Origin: a virus
Virus record (IMG/VR): IMGVR_UViG_3300025030_000395
Coordinates: 1 to 25,193 of that record
Strand: one strand, 5' to 3'
DNA length: 25,193 bases
Below are positions 1 to 7,538 of this stretch, in pieces. The notes under the pieces were generated by a model that saw only the letters and a program-made list of their open reading frames with translations, did no database searches and was not told where the DNA came from. Each line of letters begins with the position of its first letter. Within the stretch, counting starts at the first letter, position 1. Position numbers and translations under genes: made by a program.

Positions 1-1072
1 CATACTTTATCGGCCTAGTATCGCGCGTAAAGGTTGTATCGTCGGAATCTCTGATTTCCACCATATTTGCACTATTCAAAACTTCTGGTGGAAGTTGTTT
101 TGCTGAAGGAATATATTCGACATTTATAGCGTCAATGTCATGCGGTAAAAAGAAATCTCCGACTCCTGGATATTGATGATAGCGAAGTGGTCCAAGCCAT
201 TCGTATCTGTTTGTTAACGCTAACGAACCAGAAGAAATATCCTCTACAGTAAATTTCGCGTCTGATGTTGTTGGAAGGCCATCACTGCTATTTCCACTTC
301 CTGTGATGTTTTCAAAATTCCAATGAAGAAGCAGGGTTTCCATTTCTGGAACTTCTATGATTTTCCTTGGCGCCAAAAGAGTATCTTCGCAAGATGAAAA
401 AGAAGCAGATAGAAGATTATATGAAGTATCTTGCGCAGTTATGAACAATGTAACTTCATATGTAAGAGAACCAGACGGATCGATAACTATAGAATATCCA
501 GTTTCAAATGGAGAAATAGATGAACTTACTCCGTTAAATGGAGCAACAAACGAACCAGAAACAAACGCACTTTGTAGAGAACCAGTTCCTTGTGTTATTG
601 AAATATTGATTGAGCTACTAGCAACTTGTGAACCAGCGTCTAAAATCTTAAATGTAATATTGTCATTTGTACTTCCAAATAAAGAATTGGGGATATAAAT
701 GTCATCAATATATGGGGGTGTGCCATGGCCAGAAAAGTTGTATAAAAGTGGTGATAAATTGTTTCCTTGAAAATCTGTCGTGCCAGAAACAATGTCTAGT
801 GTATAATTTGAGCTTCCATTGGTCATTTCCGTGTTGAATGACAAATCAATGTAAGTTGGATATGTAATCACCTCTGCCAAGGTTGCAATTACTGATAACG
901 GAATTGAACCGCCGTCAGGCGTCACAGAATAGCTTCCAGTTGCATTAAAAAGAGCAGATGAGCTCATTTGTCGCGTAAAGAAAACGCGAACAGCGCCCTC
1001 ATTGAGAGCTGTTATGTTCGAAACGCTAGCCGAAGGTCCAAGCCCAATGAAAAAATTCGAAAGATGCGTCAT
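1..1072 (-). CDS. Tail/baseplate-associated protein with SbsA-type Ig-like domain (3' part beyond window)
   Basis: An open frame of 357 codons starts at ATG 1072 and runs off the left edge without a stop, so only the N-terminal part is visible. An in-frame TAA lies a few codons upstream, which fixes the start region; no good ribosome binding site is visible. Residues about 10-130 resemble an SbsA/invasin-type Ig fold: a VRVFFTRQM strand, then a YTLDIVSGTTDFQGNNL stretch like the 'D..GN.L' ending of these domains. Around residue 245 an LLLHWNFE segment resembles the opening of a LamG-like domain. The protein is rich in Ser, Thr, Gly and Asn, like the neighbouring tail proteins. It lies after the LamG/tail-I gene and a homing endonuclease, so a host-contacting fibre or baseplate decoration role is inferred. 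Exact function is unknown. Confidence 0.75.
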   Translation of the reverse strand, partial: MTHLSNFFIGLGPSASVSNITALNEGAVRVFFTRQMSSSALFNATGSYSVTPDGGSIPLSVIATLAEVITYPTYIDLSFNTEMTNGSSNYTLDIVSGTTDFQGNNLSPLLYNFSGHGTPPYIDDIYIPNSLFGSTNDNITFKILDAGSQVASSSINISITQGTGSLQSAFVSGSFVAPFNGVSSSISPFETGYSIVIDPSGSLTYEVTLFITAQDTSYNLLSASFSSCEDTLLAPRKIIEVPEMETLLLHWNFENITGSGNSSDGLPTTSDAKFTVEDISSGSLALTNRYEWLGPLRYHQYPGVGDFFLPHDIDAINVEYIPSAKQLPPEVLNSANMVEIRDSDDTTFTRDTRPIKY

Positions 1073-1073
1073 G

Positions 1074-1122
1074 TTATCAACTATTAATTACAAAACAAAT
1101 GACAAATTAAATTATCAACTAT
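1074..1122. repeat. 11-bp direct repeat bracketing an endonuclease/tail-gene junction
   Basis: The sequence TTATCAACTAT occurs at 1074-1084 and again at 1112-1122. One copy sits just upstream of the tail-gene start at 1072. The other overlaps the stop codon of the GIY-YIG gene. The repeat may be a scar of endonuclease insertion or only a chance short repeat. Confidence 0.35.
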
Positions 1123-1904
1123 CGTTTCCAAGTTCTATTTTCGATTACTTTCTGAATAGTCGATATCGCAACTTCATATTCTTCTGATAATTGTTTATAT
1201 GTAACATCGCCAGTTTTATACTTTTCTCTTATTTCTCGTACCTGAACACAGGTGAGTTTAGAATATGCATTTTTTTCACCTTTATTTGATTCAGACATTT
1301 TCTGTTTAGTTTCTTCAGAATGATGCTTGCCAAAATTATGATGTTTTTCGCCTTTTCGCGCCTCAGACATTTTCTGTCTGGTTTCTTCAGAAAAGCGTTT
1401 ACCAAAATTATGATTTTTTTCACCTTTTCGCGCCTCAGATATTTTTCGTTTACTTTCTTCAGAAAGGTGTTTGCCAAAATTATGATGTTTTTCGCCTTTT
1501 CGCGCCTCAGACATTTTTTGTTTGGTTTCTTCCGAAAGATGCTTTCCAAAATTAGGATGATTTTCACCTTTATTTGATTCAGACATTTTCCTTTTTGTTT
1601 CTTCAGAACGCTTTGTTCCCAAAGCACTTCCTGCAATTTTACAAATATTATATTCTGGTTTTAATATATCAATATAGCATTGCTCTCTTTCGAGAAGTTT
1701 TTCTTTGTCCTGGACTTCTTCTATTACTTCAAATAGAAAATTTCCTTCTCCATGTTTATTCCAAGACTTTTGCAAACGGTCATTGTAGTGTCTGTTTTTA
1801 CATAAAATGGATTTATGTTCTCTCCAGCGCCTGCGAAGATCAACTGCACTCCCAACATAAACCTTACCATTAACTTTATTTATTATTTTATATATTCCAT
1901 GCAT
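1119..1904 (-). CDS. GIY-YIG homing endonuclease with five NUMOD3 repeats
   Basis: This is probably a free-standing homing endonuclease that nicks or cleaves a phage DNA target and spreads by recombination. Numbering from a TTG at 1910, the N-terminal catalytic domain has GIY (5-7), YVG (18-20), Arg in RRRWREHK, Glu76 in EREQ and Asn88 in PEYNIC, the expected active-site set. Residues 98-217 are five tandem 24-residue NUMOD3 DNA-binding modules. The last 45 residues form a helix-turn-helix-like region ending in TWKR. I prefer ATG 1904 as the start; the TTG at 1910 overlaps the TGA of the upstream gene at 1907. The gene abuts the 897-residue tail gene, as the other GIY-YIG genes here abut theirs. 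The family call is firm; target and activity are inferred. Confidence 0.9.
   Translation of the reverse strand: MHGIYKIINKVNGKVYVGSAVDLRRRWREHKSILCKNRHYNDRLQKSWNKHGEGNFLFEVIEEVQDKEKLLEREQCYIDILKPEYNICKIAGSALGTKRSEETKRKMSESNKGENHPNFGKHLSEETKQKMSEARKGEKHHNFGKHLSEESKRKISEARKGEKNHNFGKRFSEETRQKMSEARKGEKHHNFGKHHSEETKQKMSESNKGEKNAYSKLTCVQVREIREKYKTGDVTYKQLSEEYEVAISTIQKVIENRTWKR
1260..1619 (-). repeat. Five 72-bp tandem repeats encoding NUMOD3 modules
   Basis: These are in-frame tandem repeats with a 24-codon period inside the GIY-YIG gene. Each unit begins Gly-(Lys/Thr)-(His/Lys/Arg) and carries SEE(T/S)K..(M/I)SE followed by a KGE motif. They encode minor-groove-binding helices and are not CRISPR, since there are no unique spacers and the frame stays open. 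Confidence 0.85.
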
Positions 1905-1906
1905 AA

Positions 1907-4600
1907 TCAATATCCAACGCCAAAACTTTTTGAGATCTCAGACATAAAGCTGCCCCTATAGGGATGCGCCGTACCAAAATTAGAAGCGTCTTTTGCATGC
2001 GTTATCAATTCCTCATCAGACAAGTATTTTGCCCAAACTTTCAAATCACTTACTTTCGCATCTGAATACTCTCGTACAGAACCAGTGAAATTCTGTCTGT
2101 GGGCTCCAACAAAGAACCTCTTCGGAGCGGTCATAAACGCTTCTCCAGCCGCTTTTGTAATAGTTCCTGACGTGCTAAAACTATTATTTATAATATCTAC
2201 TACGCTATTATATCCAGAAAACTCTACGGTAAATGCATTATTGGCGCTCCCGCTTGCGCCATCAGCCCATGGATATGAAAGAGGTTTAACCCTTACGGAA
2301 AATAACCAGCGATTATTATCATAAACATCACGGAAAATGCTACTCGTAAGCTCTGGCAACATTGCCCCAGCAGTTCCACTAAGCATGAAATAACATTCTT
2401 TTGATTCCAAATACGGACGTACGGCATACACTTGAAAATTGCCATGGTCTGGAATGTCCCATTCTTTATTGCTTCCCTCAAAACATTCTGCTGTATGAGC
2501 TCCATAAATTGATGTAATTGTAAATGGAGTCTCAAAATACAAATTCGAATCAACAGCGAACTTTTTTGGAAATATCGCTTCACATTCATACGTTGCACCG
2601 TGATAAATTACATTTGATGGAGCGGCAATATACGACCTGGAAGACGGCGCACTAGAAGTTGATTGATACACAGTGCAATCAAATCTGTCGACGTCGTTGA
2701 AATCAACAAACTTTTTCTTTACAGCAACATATTGAACATTGTCCTTTAGTTCATAAGTCAAATTATCTGCATAAAGATTGATTTTTAATAACTCATTATC
2801 AATGCCGAAGCATCTTATCAAATTTCGAAATGACTTTTCCGTGCCCTTCGTTTTATAAATGTAAGGAAGATTGTTGTAGACATTTTGATAGATTTTATTC
2901 TTTATATCATAAAGCTTTTCGGAATATTCCCTGAAATCATCTCTCGCCGCGAGAGATTCTAGTTCTTCCGCTTCTGAAAAAATCTCTGGCGCAATCATTC
3001 CAGCGGCTTCCAAATAGCGAGAAACAAATGGGTATGGCTTCGCGCTTCCACTTGCATAAACTGGATTTTTTATATCTGGCAAAGCTTTAATTTGCAAAAA
3101 TAAATTATCAAGATAACTTGCCAATGTTTGAGTTACTTTCCTCAAAACTCTATGCTCTTTCTCTTCGTCATCGCTCGTTATCCACTCTGGAAAAGAACCA
3201 TATAAACTAGCATTATTTGTTGAATCATGAGCAAAACCAATTTCTTGTTTTGCCAAAGACAATGCAATTACTTCGGGATGAGAAGAATAAAGAATTGGAT
3301 CTCTAAATTCAGCTTCAGCGGCAGCCGATTCAACAATGGCCGAACCTGTGTTTCGCCCTCCAAGGATATAATTGGTCCAACTCCCATTTGAAATTCTTCC
3401 AGAATAATCCAAGACGTTCGCATCGAGAGCATTAACAGAACCAGTGGACATAATGCCTTCGTTAAATTTATAATAGACGCCCAATGTAGTGTTTGCTTCA
3501 TCTGTATTTGTACCCGCCCCAATTTGATTGAACCAATATCGGCCGATCTGTTTTGCGTTTCTTCGGGCTTTCCAAAACCTAAACTCGTCCAAAGAACCAG
3601 ATAAATTAGCCCAACCAAGCGCGCCAAACGCACCAGAAACGCTTGTAATCAACGAACCGACAGTGGCCAACATAGAGCCCGTAATACGCCCTATCGACGA
3701 GCCAGTTATTACAGTGTCGTTTAGCGTACCGCTGGTGTATAATCTGGCAACCATTGCACTGCCAGTGTTTATCAAAGATAACGAATATTGTTGCCAATGT
3801 GAGCCAGTTATATTTAAGCCATTGCCAATTGACGCTACATTGAGAGACTGGCTAACCGAAAAACCACTTGAACCAGATAGCAATTCAATGTAAAATTTTC
3901 GCTCTTCACCAGAAGTACCAGGATGTATTTCAACTCTAAAACGGCCATACCCAGGTGTGCCATATGAAGCGCTATTCCACGCATCAAAAATAACCTGCTT
4001 TGAACTTTGTGAACCAGAAACCCATGCAGACTTCTTCAGCCAAAATTCAACTGTTACACCATTATTTCCATTTATTTCTAAATTTGACTCACGATTTGAA
4101 CCAGTATTAAAAATGTTTGAATTGGCAAAAGTTTGATAAAGTGGAGTTCCTACCATTCCTTCCGAAGCGGAATGGGGACCGCCTTTTAACGAAATATAAC
4201 TGCTTGTAGAAAAAAGGGCATAACCACTTGAACAAGACAGTTGTGAACCTTGCGCGAGGAGGTTAATATAGCCATTTGTTCTTGGATAATCATGTTCAAA
4301 AATCCAGTTATCAAGATAACTGCCTGATAATTGCCAATTTATCTTCTCCGCCAAAGAAGCGTCGTAAGGATAATCATTGAGAATATAATTTATGCTATCT
4401 TCATAAGATTGTTCCGCAAGAGAAAAAAAAGCCCAATTAGCTGGATCTGAGAAATCTATCGATGGAACGAAGCGGTTTTTATTTTCTAACTCGGAAACAA
4501 CATATCGTGACGATTCTATTTCATCGCCAACTTCATCCAAGGATACGCTGGTTAAAACTTTTTCTGATATTTCAGAATTAAATAAATCTTTTATGGACAT
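1907..4600 (-). CDS. Baseplate/tail protein with LamG-like domains and tail-protein-I-like core
   Basis: This is an 897-residue virion protein. Residues about 170-385 look like a concanavalin/LamG fold: a TVEFWLKK strand near 183-190, then GSLDEFRFWKARR and YYKFNEG. The middle, near 574-598, carries NNLPYIYKTKGTEKSFRNLI, the 'LPY..KTKGTE' motif of phage tail-protein-I and T4-like wedge components. A second LamG-like region follows at about 660-880 (VSDLKVWAKYLSDEE). The likely role is a wedge or peripheral baseplate component carrying carbohydrate-binding-like folds towards the host surface. The start is ATG 4600 after a purine-rich GAGAGA stretch. The gene is flanked on both sides by GIY-YIG endonucleases. 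Domain calls are by eye; T4 gp numbers cannot be assigned. Confidence 0.85.
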   Translation of the reverse strand: MSIKDLFNSEISEKVLTSVSLDEVGDEIESSRYVVSELENKNRFVPSIDFSDPANWAFFSLAEQSYEDSINYILNDYPYDASLAEKINWQLSGSYLDNWIFEHDYPRTNGYINLLAQGSQLSCSSGYALFSTSSYISLKGGPHSASEGMVGTPLYQTFANSNIFNTGSNRESNLEINGNNGVTVEFWLKKSAWVSGSQSSKQVIFDAWNSASYGTPGYGRFRVEIHPGTSGEERKFYIELLSGSSGFSVSQSLNVASIGNGLNITGSHWQQYSLSLINTGSAMVARLYTSGTLNDTVITGSSIGRITGSMLATVGSLITSVSGAFGALGWANLSGSLDEFRFWKARRNAKQIGRYWFNQIGAGTNTDEANTTLGVYYKFNEGIMSTGSVNALDANVLDYSGRISNGSWTNYILGGRNTGSAIVESAAAEAEFRDPILYSSHPEVIALSLAKQEIGFAHDSTNNASLYGSFPEWITSDDEEKEHRVLRKVTQTLASYLDNLFLQIKALPDIKNPVYASGSAKPYPFVSRYLEAAGMIAPEIFSEAEELESLAARDDFREYSEKLYDIKNKIYQNVYNNLPYIYKTKGTEKSFRNLIRCFGIDNELLKINLYADNLTYELKDNVQYVAVKKKFVDFNDVDRFDCTVYQSTSSAPSSRSYIAAPSNVIYHGATYECEAIFPKKFAVDSNLYFETPFTITSIYGAHTAECFEGSNKEWDIPDHGNFQVYAVRPYLESKECYFMLSGTAGAMLPELTSSIFRDVYDNNRWLFSVRVKPLSYPWADGASGSANNAFTVEFSGYNSVVDIINNSFSTSGTITKAAGEAFMTAPKRFFVGAHRQNFTGSVREYSDAKVSDLKVWAKYLSDEELITHAKDASNFGTAHPYRGSFMSEISKSFGVGY

Positions 4601-4615
4601 TTCACTTGTCTCTCT

Positions 4616-5371
4616 TTACTCTATCCATTGTTTATTCCTGACAATGTTACTTATTTGTGTTTGATCTATCGTAAAAATTTCTTCTAATTGTTTTTGAGTG
4701 TAGTTTCCTGTTTTATACATCGCTCTTATTTCTCTAACTTTTTCCAAAGTTAATTTTGGATTGTTGCATTTTCTTTTTCTTTTTTTGTACGAAGAGGGTT
4801 TTTCTTCTACCCAAGTGTCATAATTAATAACATTTCTTAATGTTTTTTTATTAACAAAAGAATATTTTTTGTATATTTCTGTTAATTCGTTTTTTTCTAA
4901 AAAATATTCTTTTCTAATTTTTTCAACATCTTCTCGTTTAAGTTTCGCTCCTATAGGATTATCTATCAAATCTGTACGTTTTTTCCCAAACATTGGATGG
5001 TTTTCTCCAGACTGAATTCCAATGTGAGATTTACTCATTTTCTCTTTTTGCTCATTTGTGCGTTTTGTCCCCAATTGACTTCCAGCCGTTGGACATATAT
5101 TATATTCTGGATTTAAGATGTCCAAATAATATTGCTCTCTTTCAATGAGTTTTTCTTTTTCTTTAATTTCTTCAATAATTTCAAAAACAAAGTTTTCTTC
5201 TCCGTGTGTATTCCAAGAATTTTGTAAATGTTGAGAATGATGTTTATTGCTTTTCAAGCAACGAAAATGTTCTTTCTGTCGTTTAAATAAATTTATACTA
5301 CTTCCAATATAAATCTTTCCATTGACCAAATTACAAATTTTATATATTCCAGATTTTATATCTTTAAACAT
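4616..5371 (-). CDS. GIY-YIG homing endonuclease with C-terminal helix-turn-helix
   Basis: This 251-residue protein has GIY (8-10), YIG (21-23), Glu in EREQYYLD and Asn in PEYNIC, so the GIY-YIG catalytic set is present. Only about one NUMOD3-like module follows (LGTKRTNEQKEKMSKSHIG), unlike the arrays in two paralogues. The C-terminal 100 residues hold two helix-turn-helix-like segments, one starting near KLKREDVEKIRKEY and one near KLTLEKVREIRAMYKTG. An AAAGGTAG stretch directly before ATG 5371 is a plausible ribosome binding site. The gene lies 16 bases after the DNRLRE-like structural gene and 15 bases before the LamG/tail-I gene. It is probably a selfish intergenic endonuclease; the cleavage site is not known. 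Confidence 0.9.
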   Translation of the reverse strand: MFKDIKSGIYKICNLVNGKIYIGSSINLFKRQKEHFRCLKSNKHHSQHLQNSWNTHGEENFVFEIIEEIKEKEKLIEREQYYLDILNPEYNICPTAGSQLGTKRTNEQKEKMSKSHIGIQSGENHPMFGKKRTDLIDNPIGAKLKREDVEKIRKEYFLEKNELTEIYKKYSFVNKKTLRNVINYDTWVEEKPSSYKKRKRKCNNPKLTLEKVREIRAMYKTGNYTQKQLEEIFTIDQTQISNIVRNKQWIE

Positions 5372-5387
5372 CTACCTTTCGCTCCAT

Positions 5388-6803
5388 TCATTTTATACGG
5401 AACTTAAATGTTTCTTTTGCTTCTTCAAAATTTCCATTTATATCGTAAGCAAATCGAAATTCGTATAAATAATTTTTCTCGAGCATAGACATATCAAAAT
5501 CAAAAAAATTGCCTTGACCATCATACGACAATTTTGTATGCTTCGTTGATCCTGTTCCGAAAGGCACCACTTCATATTGGTCGTTTGTTCTCATAACTTT
5601 ATAATAAGCATTTTGAATAACACTTCCAGTAATGTTTTCTGATGCAATTGAAAACAAATTAGGATGCCAATTGTTTTCCCTAATAAACAATCTAACACGA
5701 GTTGTTTCGTTATTTGAATAAGAATTTTTCAAATTTGTTACCGCCGTAATGTACTTTTGTGTTGTCGCGCGAGAATTAGACGCATCAAACACAATTGGAG
5801 TAATAGAACCAGTATGATACACTGCGCTACCACTAAACCACACGTCGTATACAGTTCTTTCTGTTGTCGCAAGAGCAAATGAAGCTGAATATATTCCCGT
5901 AGAAACATAACCGCCAGTGACTGGCATGGGAGTTGTCGTTACTAAACTGCCATTTGAAGCTGAAGTATAGACGGAAACATAAACTGAACCGCTTCCAACG
6001 CTAGCAATATTTTTCAATTGACCATTGACATAATTGTACAAATATATCGTATGAGCATTATCTGTTGAATCCAACAACGAACTGCTTATAAAAAACCTCC
6101 CCCTGTCATCCGTCGTTGATGAGTCCCATCTTACTTCTATCGTTGGCCTGCTATAAAAAAACTCATTAGAACGTGCAAAAAACTTCTTTGTATAAAACGA
6201 ACTTGCTTGATTTTCATGACTAGAAGATAACGCTACTCCAACACCATAATTTGGAATCGCGCTGGCAACCCATTGCTCAACAAGTGGTGTAATGTTAACT
6301 TCCAAGTCTTCTGTCCCTGCATCAAAATATTGACTTGCCGTTGGTGAAGTAAGATAATCGCCTCCAGCCGTCGTCCACGCACTCGCCGAAGCAGCATAAA
6401 GCCAATTTGCACCGTTAATACCGTTCGGAGAAATATCATCTCCGTTCTCAAGATCTAAACCTGCGCCCTCGATCCAGGAACGAGAAACAGGAGAAACAAC
6501 AAGTGTAAATTGCCTAGGCAGCGTTTCACCATGTGGCGCGTTAAACATTCTCAAATAAAAATTAACACTGCCAGAAGCTGGAATAACATTAGCTGCCCTG
6601 TCTGATACAATTGTTGAAACTGGGAACTGAGCCAAAATCCTCATTGTTTCAACAGAAGATGTCGACGCTTGTCCATAGATTGAGAATAATTCGCATATAT
6701 CTGCGGCACCAAAATTACTAGAAGTAACACGCGTGCGCAAATTAGCCTTAAAAAAGTTAGAAATTGAAGCATCAGCAGAACAAATATAGCGCTTAATGGA
6801 CAT
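5388..6803 (-). CDS. Tail/baseplate structural protein with DNRLRE-like N-terminal domain
   Basis: This 471-residue protein has an N-terminal half (about 5-230) like the DNRLRE beta-sandwich found in surface proteins. It shows an SRSWIEGAG motif, an LEVNITPLVEQWV strand-helix and the closing SRPTIEVRWDSS. The C-terminal half is Ser/Thr/Gly-rich beta material, with RVRLFIRENNWHPNLFS and a final EFRFAYDINGNFEEAKETFKF. The start is ATG 6803, with GGAAAG ten bases upstream inside the end of the previous GIY-YIG gene. It sits between two homing endonucleases and after the gp6-like wedge gene. A peripheral baseplate or fibre-attachment protein is inferred from context; I cannot name a precise homologue. 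Confidence 0.8.
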   Translation of the reverse strand: MSIKRYICSADASISNFFKANLRTRVTSSNFGAADICELFSIYGQASTSSVETMRILAQFPVSTIVSDRAANVIPASGSVNFYLRMFNAPHGETLPRQFTLVVSPVSRSWIEGAGLDLENGDDISPNGINGANWLYAASASAWTTAGGDYLTSPTASQYFDAGTEDLEVNITPLVEQWVASAIPNYGVGVALSSSHENQASSFYTKKFFARSNEFFYSRPTIEVRWDSSTTDDRGRFFISSSLLDSTDNAHTIYLYNYVNGQLKNIASVGSGSVYVSVYTSASNGSLVTTTPMPVTGGYVSTGIYSASFALATTERTVYDVWFSGSAVYHTGSITPIVFDASNSRATTQKYITAVTNLKNSYSNNETTRVRLFIRENNWHPNLFSIASENITGSVIQNAYYKVMRTNDQYEVVPFGTGSTKHTKLSYDGQGNFFDFDMSMLEKNYLYEFRFAYDINGNFEEAKETFKFRIK

Positions 6804-6805
6804 TG

Positions 6806-7537
6806 TTATTCTTTCCAGATTTTATAACTTATTATGTGCTGAATGGTTGATTTAGCGACTTCATATTCGCACGCAAGTTTCAGTTGTGTATAATCCCCAG
6901 TTTTATACTTTTTTCTTATTTCATCAACTTTTTCCCAAGTAAGTTTCGAAAAATGATGTTTTTCGCCTTTTTTCGATTCTGACATTTTTTGTTTGGTTTC
7001 TTCAGAAAGATTTTTACCAAAATTATGATTTTTTTCACCTTTTGTCGATTTTGATATTTTTTGTTTGGTTTCTTCAGAAAGATTTTTACCAAAATTATGA
7101 TTTTTTTCTCCCATGCGAAGTTCAGATAATTTTTGTTTGACTTCTTCCGAAAGATGCTTTCCAAAAAAATGATGTTTTTCGCCCTTTCTCGATTCTGACA
7201 TTTTTTGTTTGGCTTCTTCTGTGAATTTAAGACCCAAAGTACTCCCCGCCGTCTTGCATATATTATATTCTGGCCTTAAAGCCTCTAAATAAAATTGCTC
7301 AGTTTCAATAAGATTTTCTCTCTCTTGCACTTCTTCGACAATTTCAAACAAAAAATTTTGTTCACCATGTTTATTCCAGGCTCTTTGCAACTTTCTATTT
7401 GGATGTTGGTCTTTTTTTAATTGTCTAAAATGATCCTTTTCTCTTCTTATTAACAAGACCGCACTTCCAATGTAAATCTTTCCATTAACCAAATTACGAA
7501 TTTGATATATTCCAGATTTTATTTCTTTATCGCTCAT
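6806..7537 (-). CDS. GIY-YIG homing endonuclease with four NUMOD3 repeats
   Basis: This 243-residue paralogue of the endonuclease at 1119-1904 shows GIY (9-11), YIG (22-24), Arg in RREKDHFR, Glu80 in ETEQFYLE and Asn92 in PEYNIC, which are the expected active-site residues. Residues 102-197 are four 24-residue NUMOD3 modules. The final part, beginning KLTWEKVDEIRKKYKTG, is a helix-turn-helix-like segment. The start is ATG 7537, one base after the stop of the gp6-like gene, with GAGGAAG upstream inside that gene. Its own end supplies the ribosome binding site of the 471-residue gene. Family assignment is strong; function as a homing endonuclease is by family knowledge. Confidence 0.9.
   Translation of the reverse strand: MSDKEIKSGIYQIRNLVNGKIYIGSAVLLIRREKDHFRQLKKDQHPNRKLQRAWNKHGEQNFLFEIVEEVQERENLIETEQFYLEALRPEYNICKTAGSTLGLKFTEEAKQKMSESRKGEKHHFFGKHLSEEVKQKLSELRMGEKNHNFGKNLSEETKQKISKSTKGEKNHNFGKNLSEETKQKMSESKKGEKHHFSKLTWEKVDEIRKKYKTGDYTQLKLACEYEVAKSTIQHIISYKIWKE
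6947..7234 (-). repeat. Four 72-bp tandem repeats encoding NUMOD3 modules
   Basis: This in-frame repeat array lies inside the GIY-YIG gene. Within it a 52-base stretch at 6985-7036 recurs without mismatch at 7057-7108, exactly 72 bases apart. This implies recent unit duplication. It is coding, not a CRISPR array. Confidence 0.85.
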
Positions 7538-7538
7538 T

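Noticed and set aside
357-698. Plus-strand frame of 113 codons
   Set aside because: It is antisense to the open minus-strand tail gene that runs to the left edge.
1260-1619. Possible CRISPR-like array
   Set aside because: The repeats are contiguous, have a 72-base period in frame, no unique spacers, and encode NUMOD3 modules.
1229-1636. Minus-strand Lys/Ile-rich frame of 135 codons
   Set aside because: It is an alternative frame of the NUMOD3 repeats. Periodic repeats keep several frames open.
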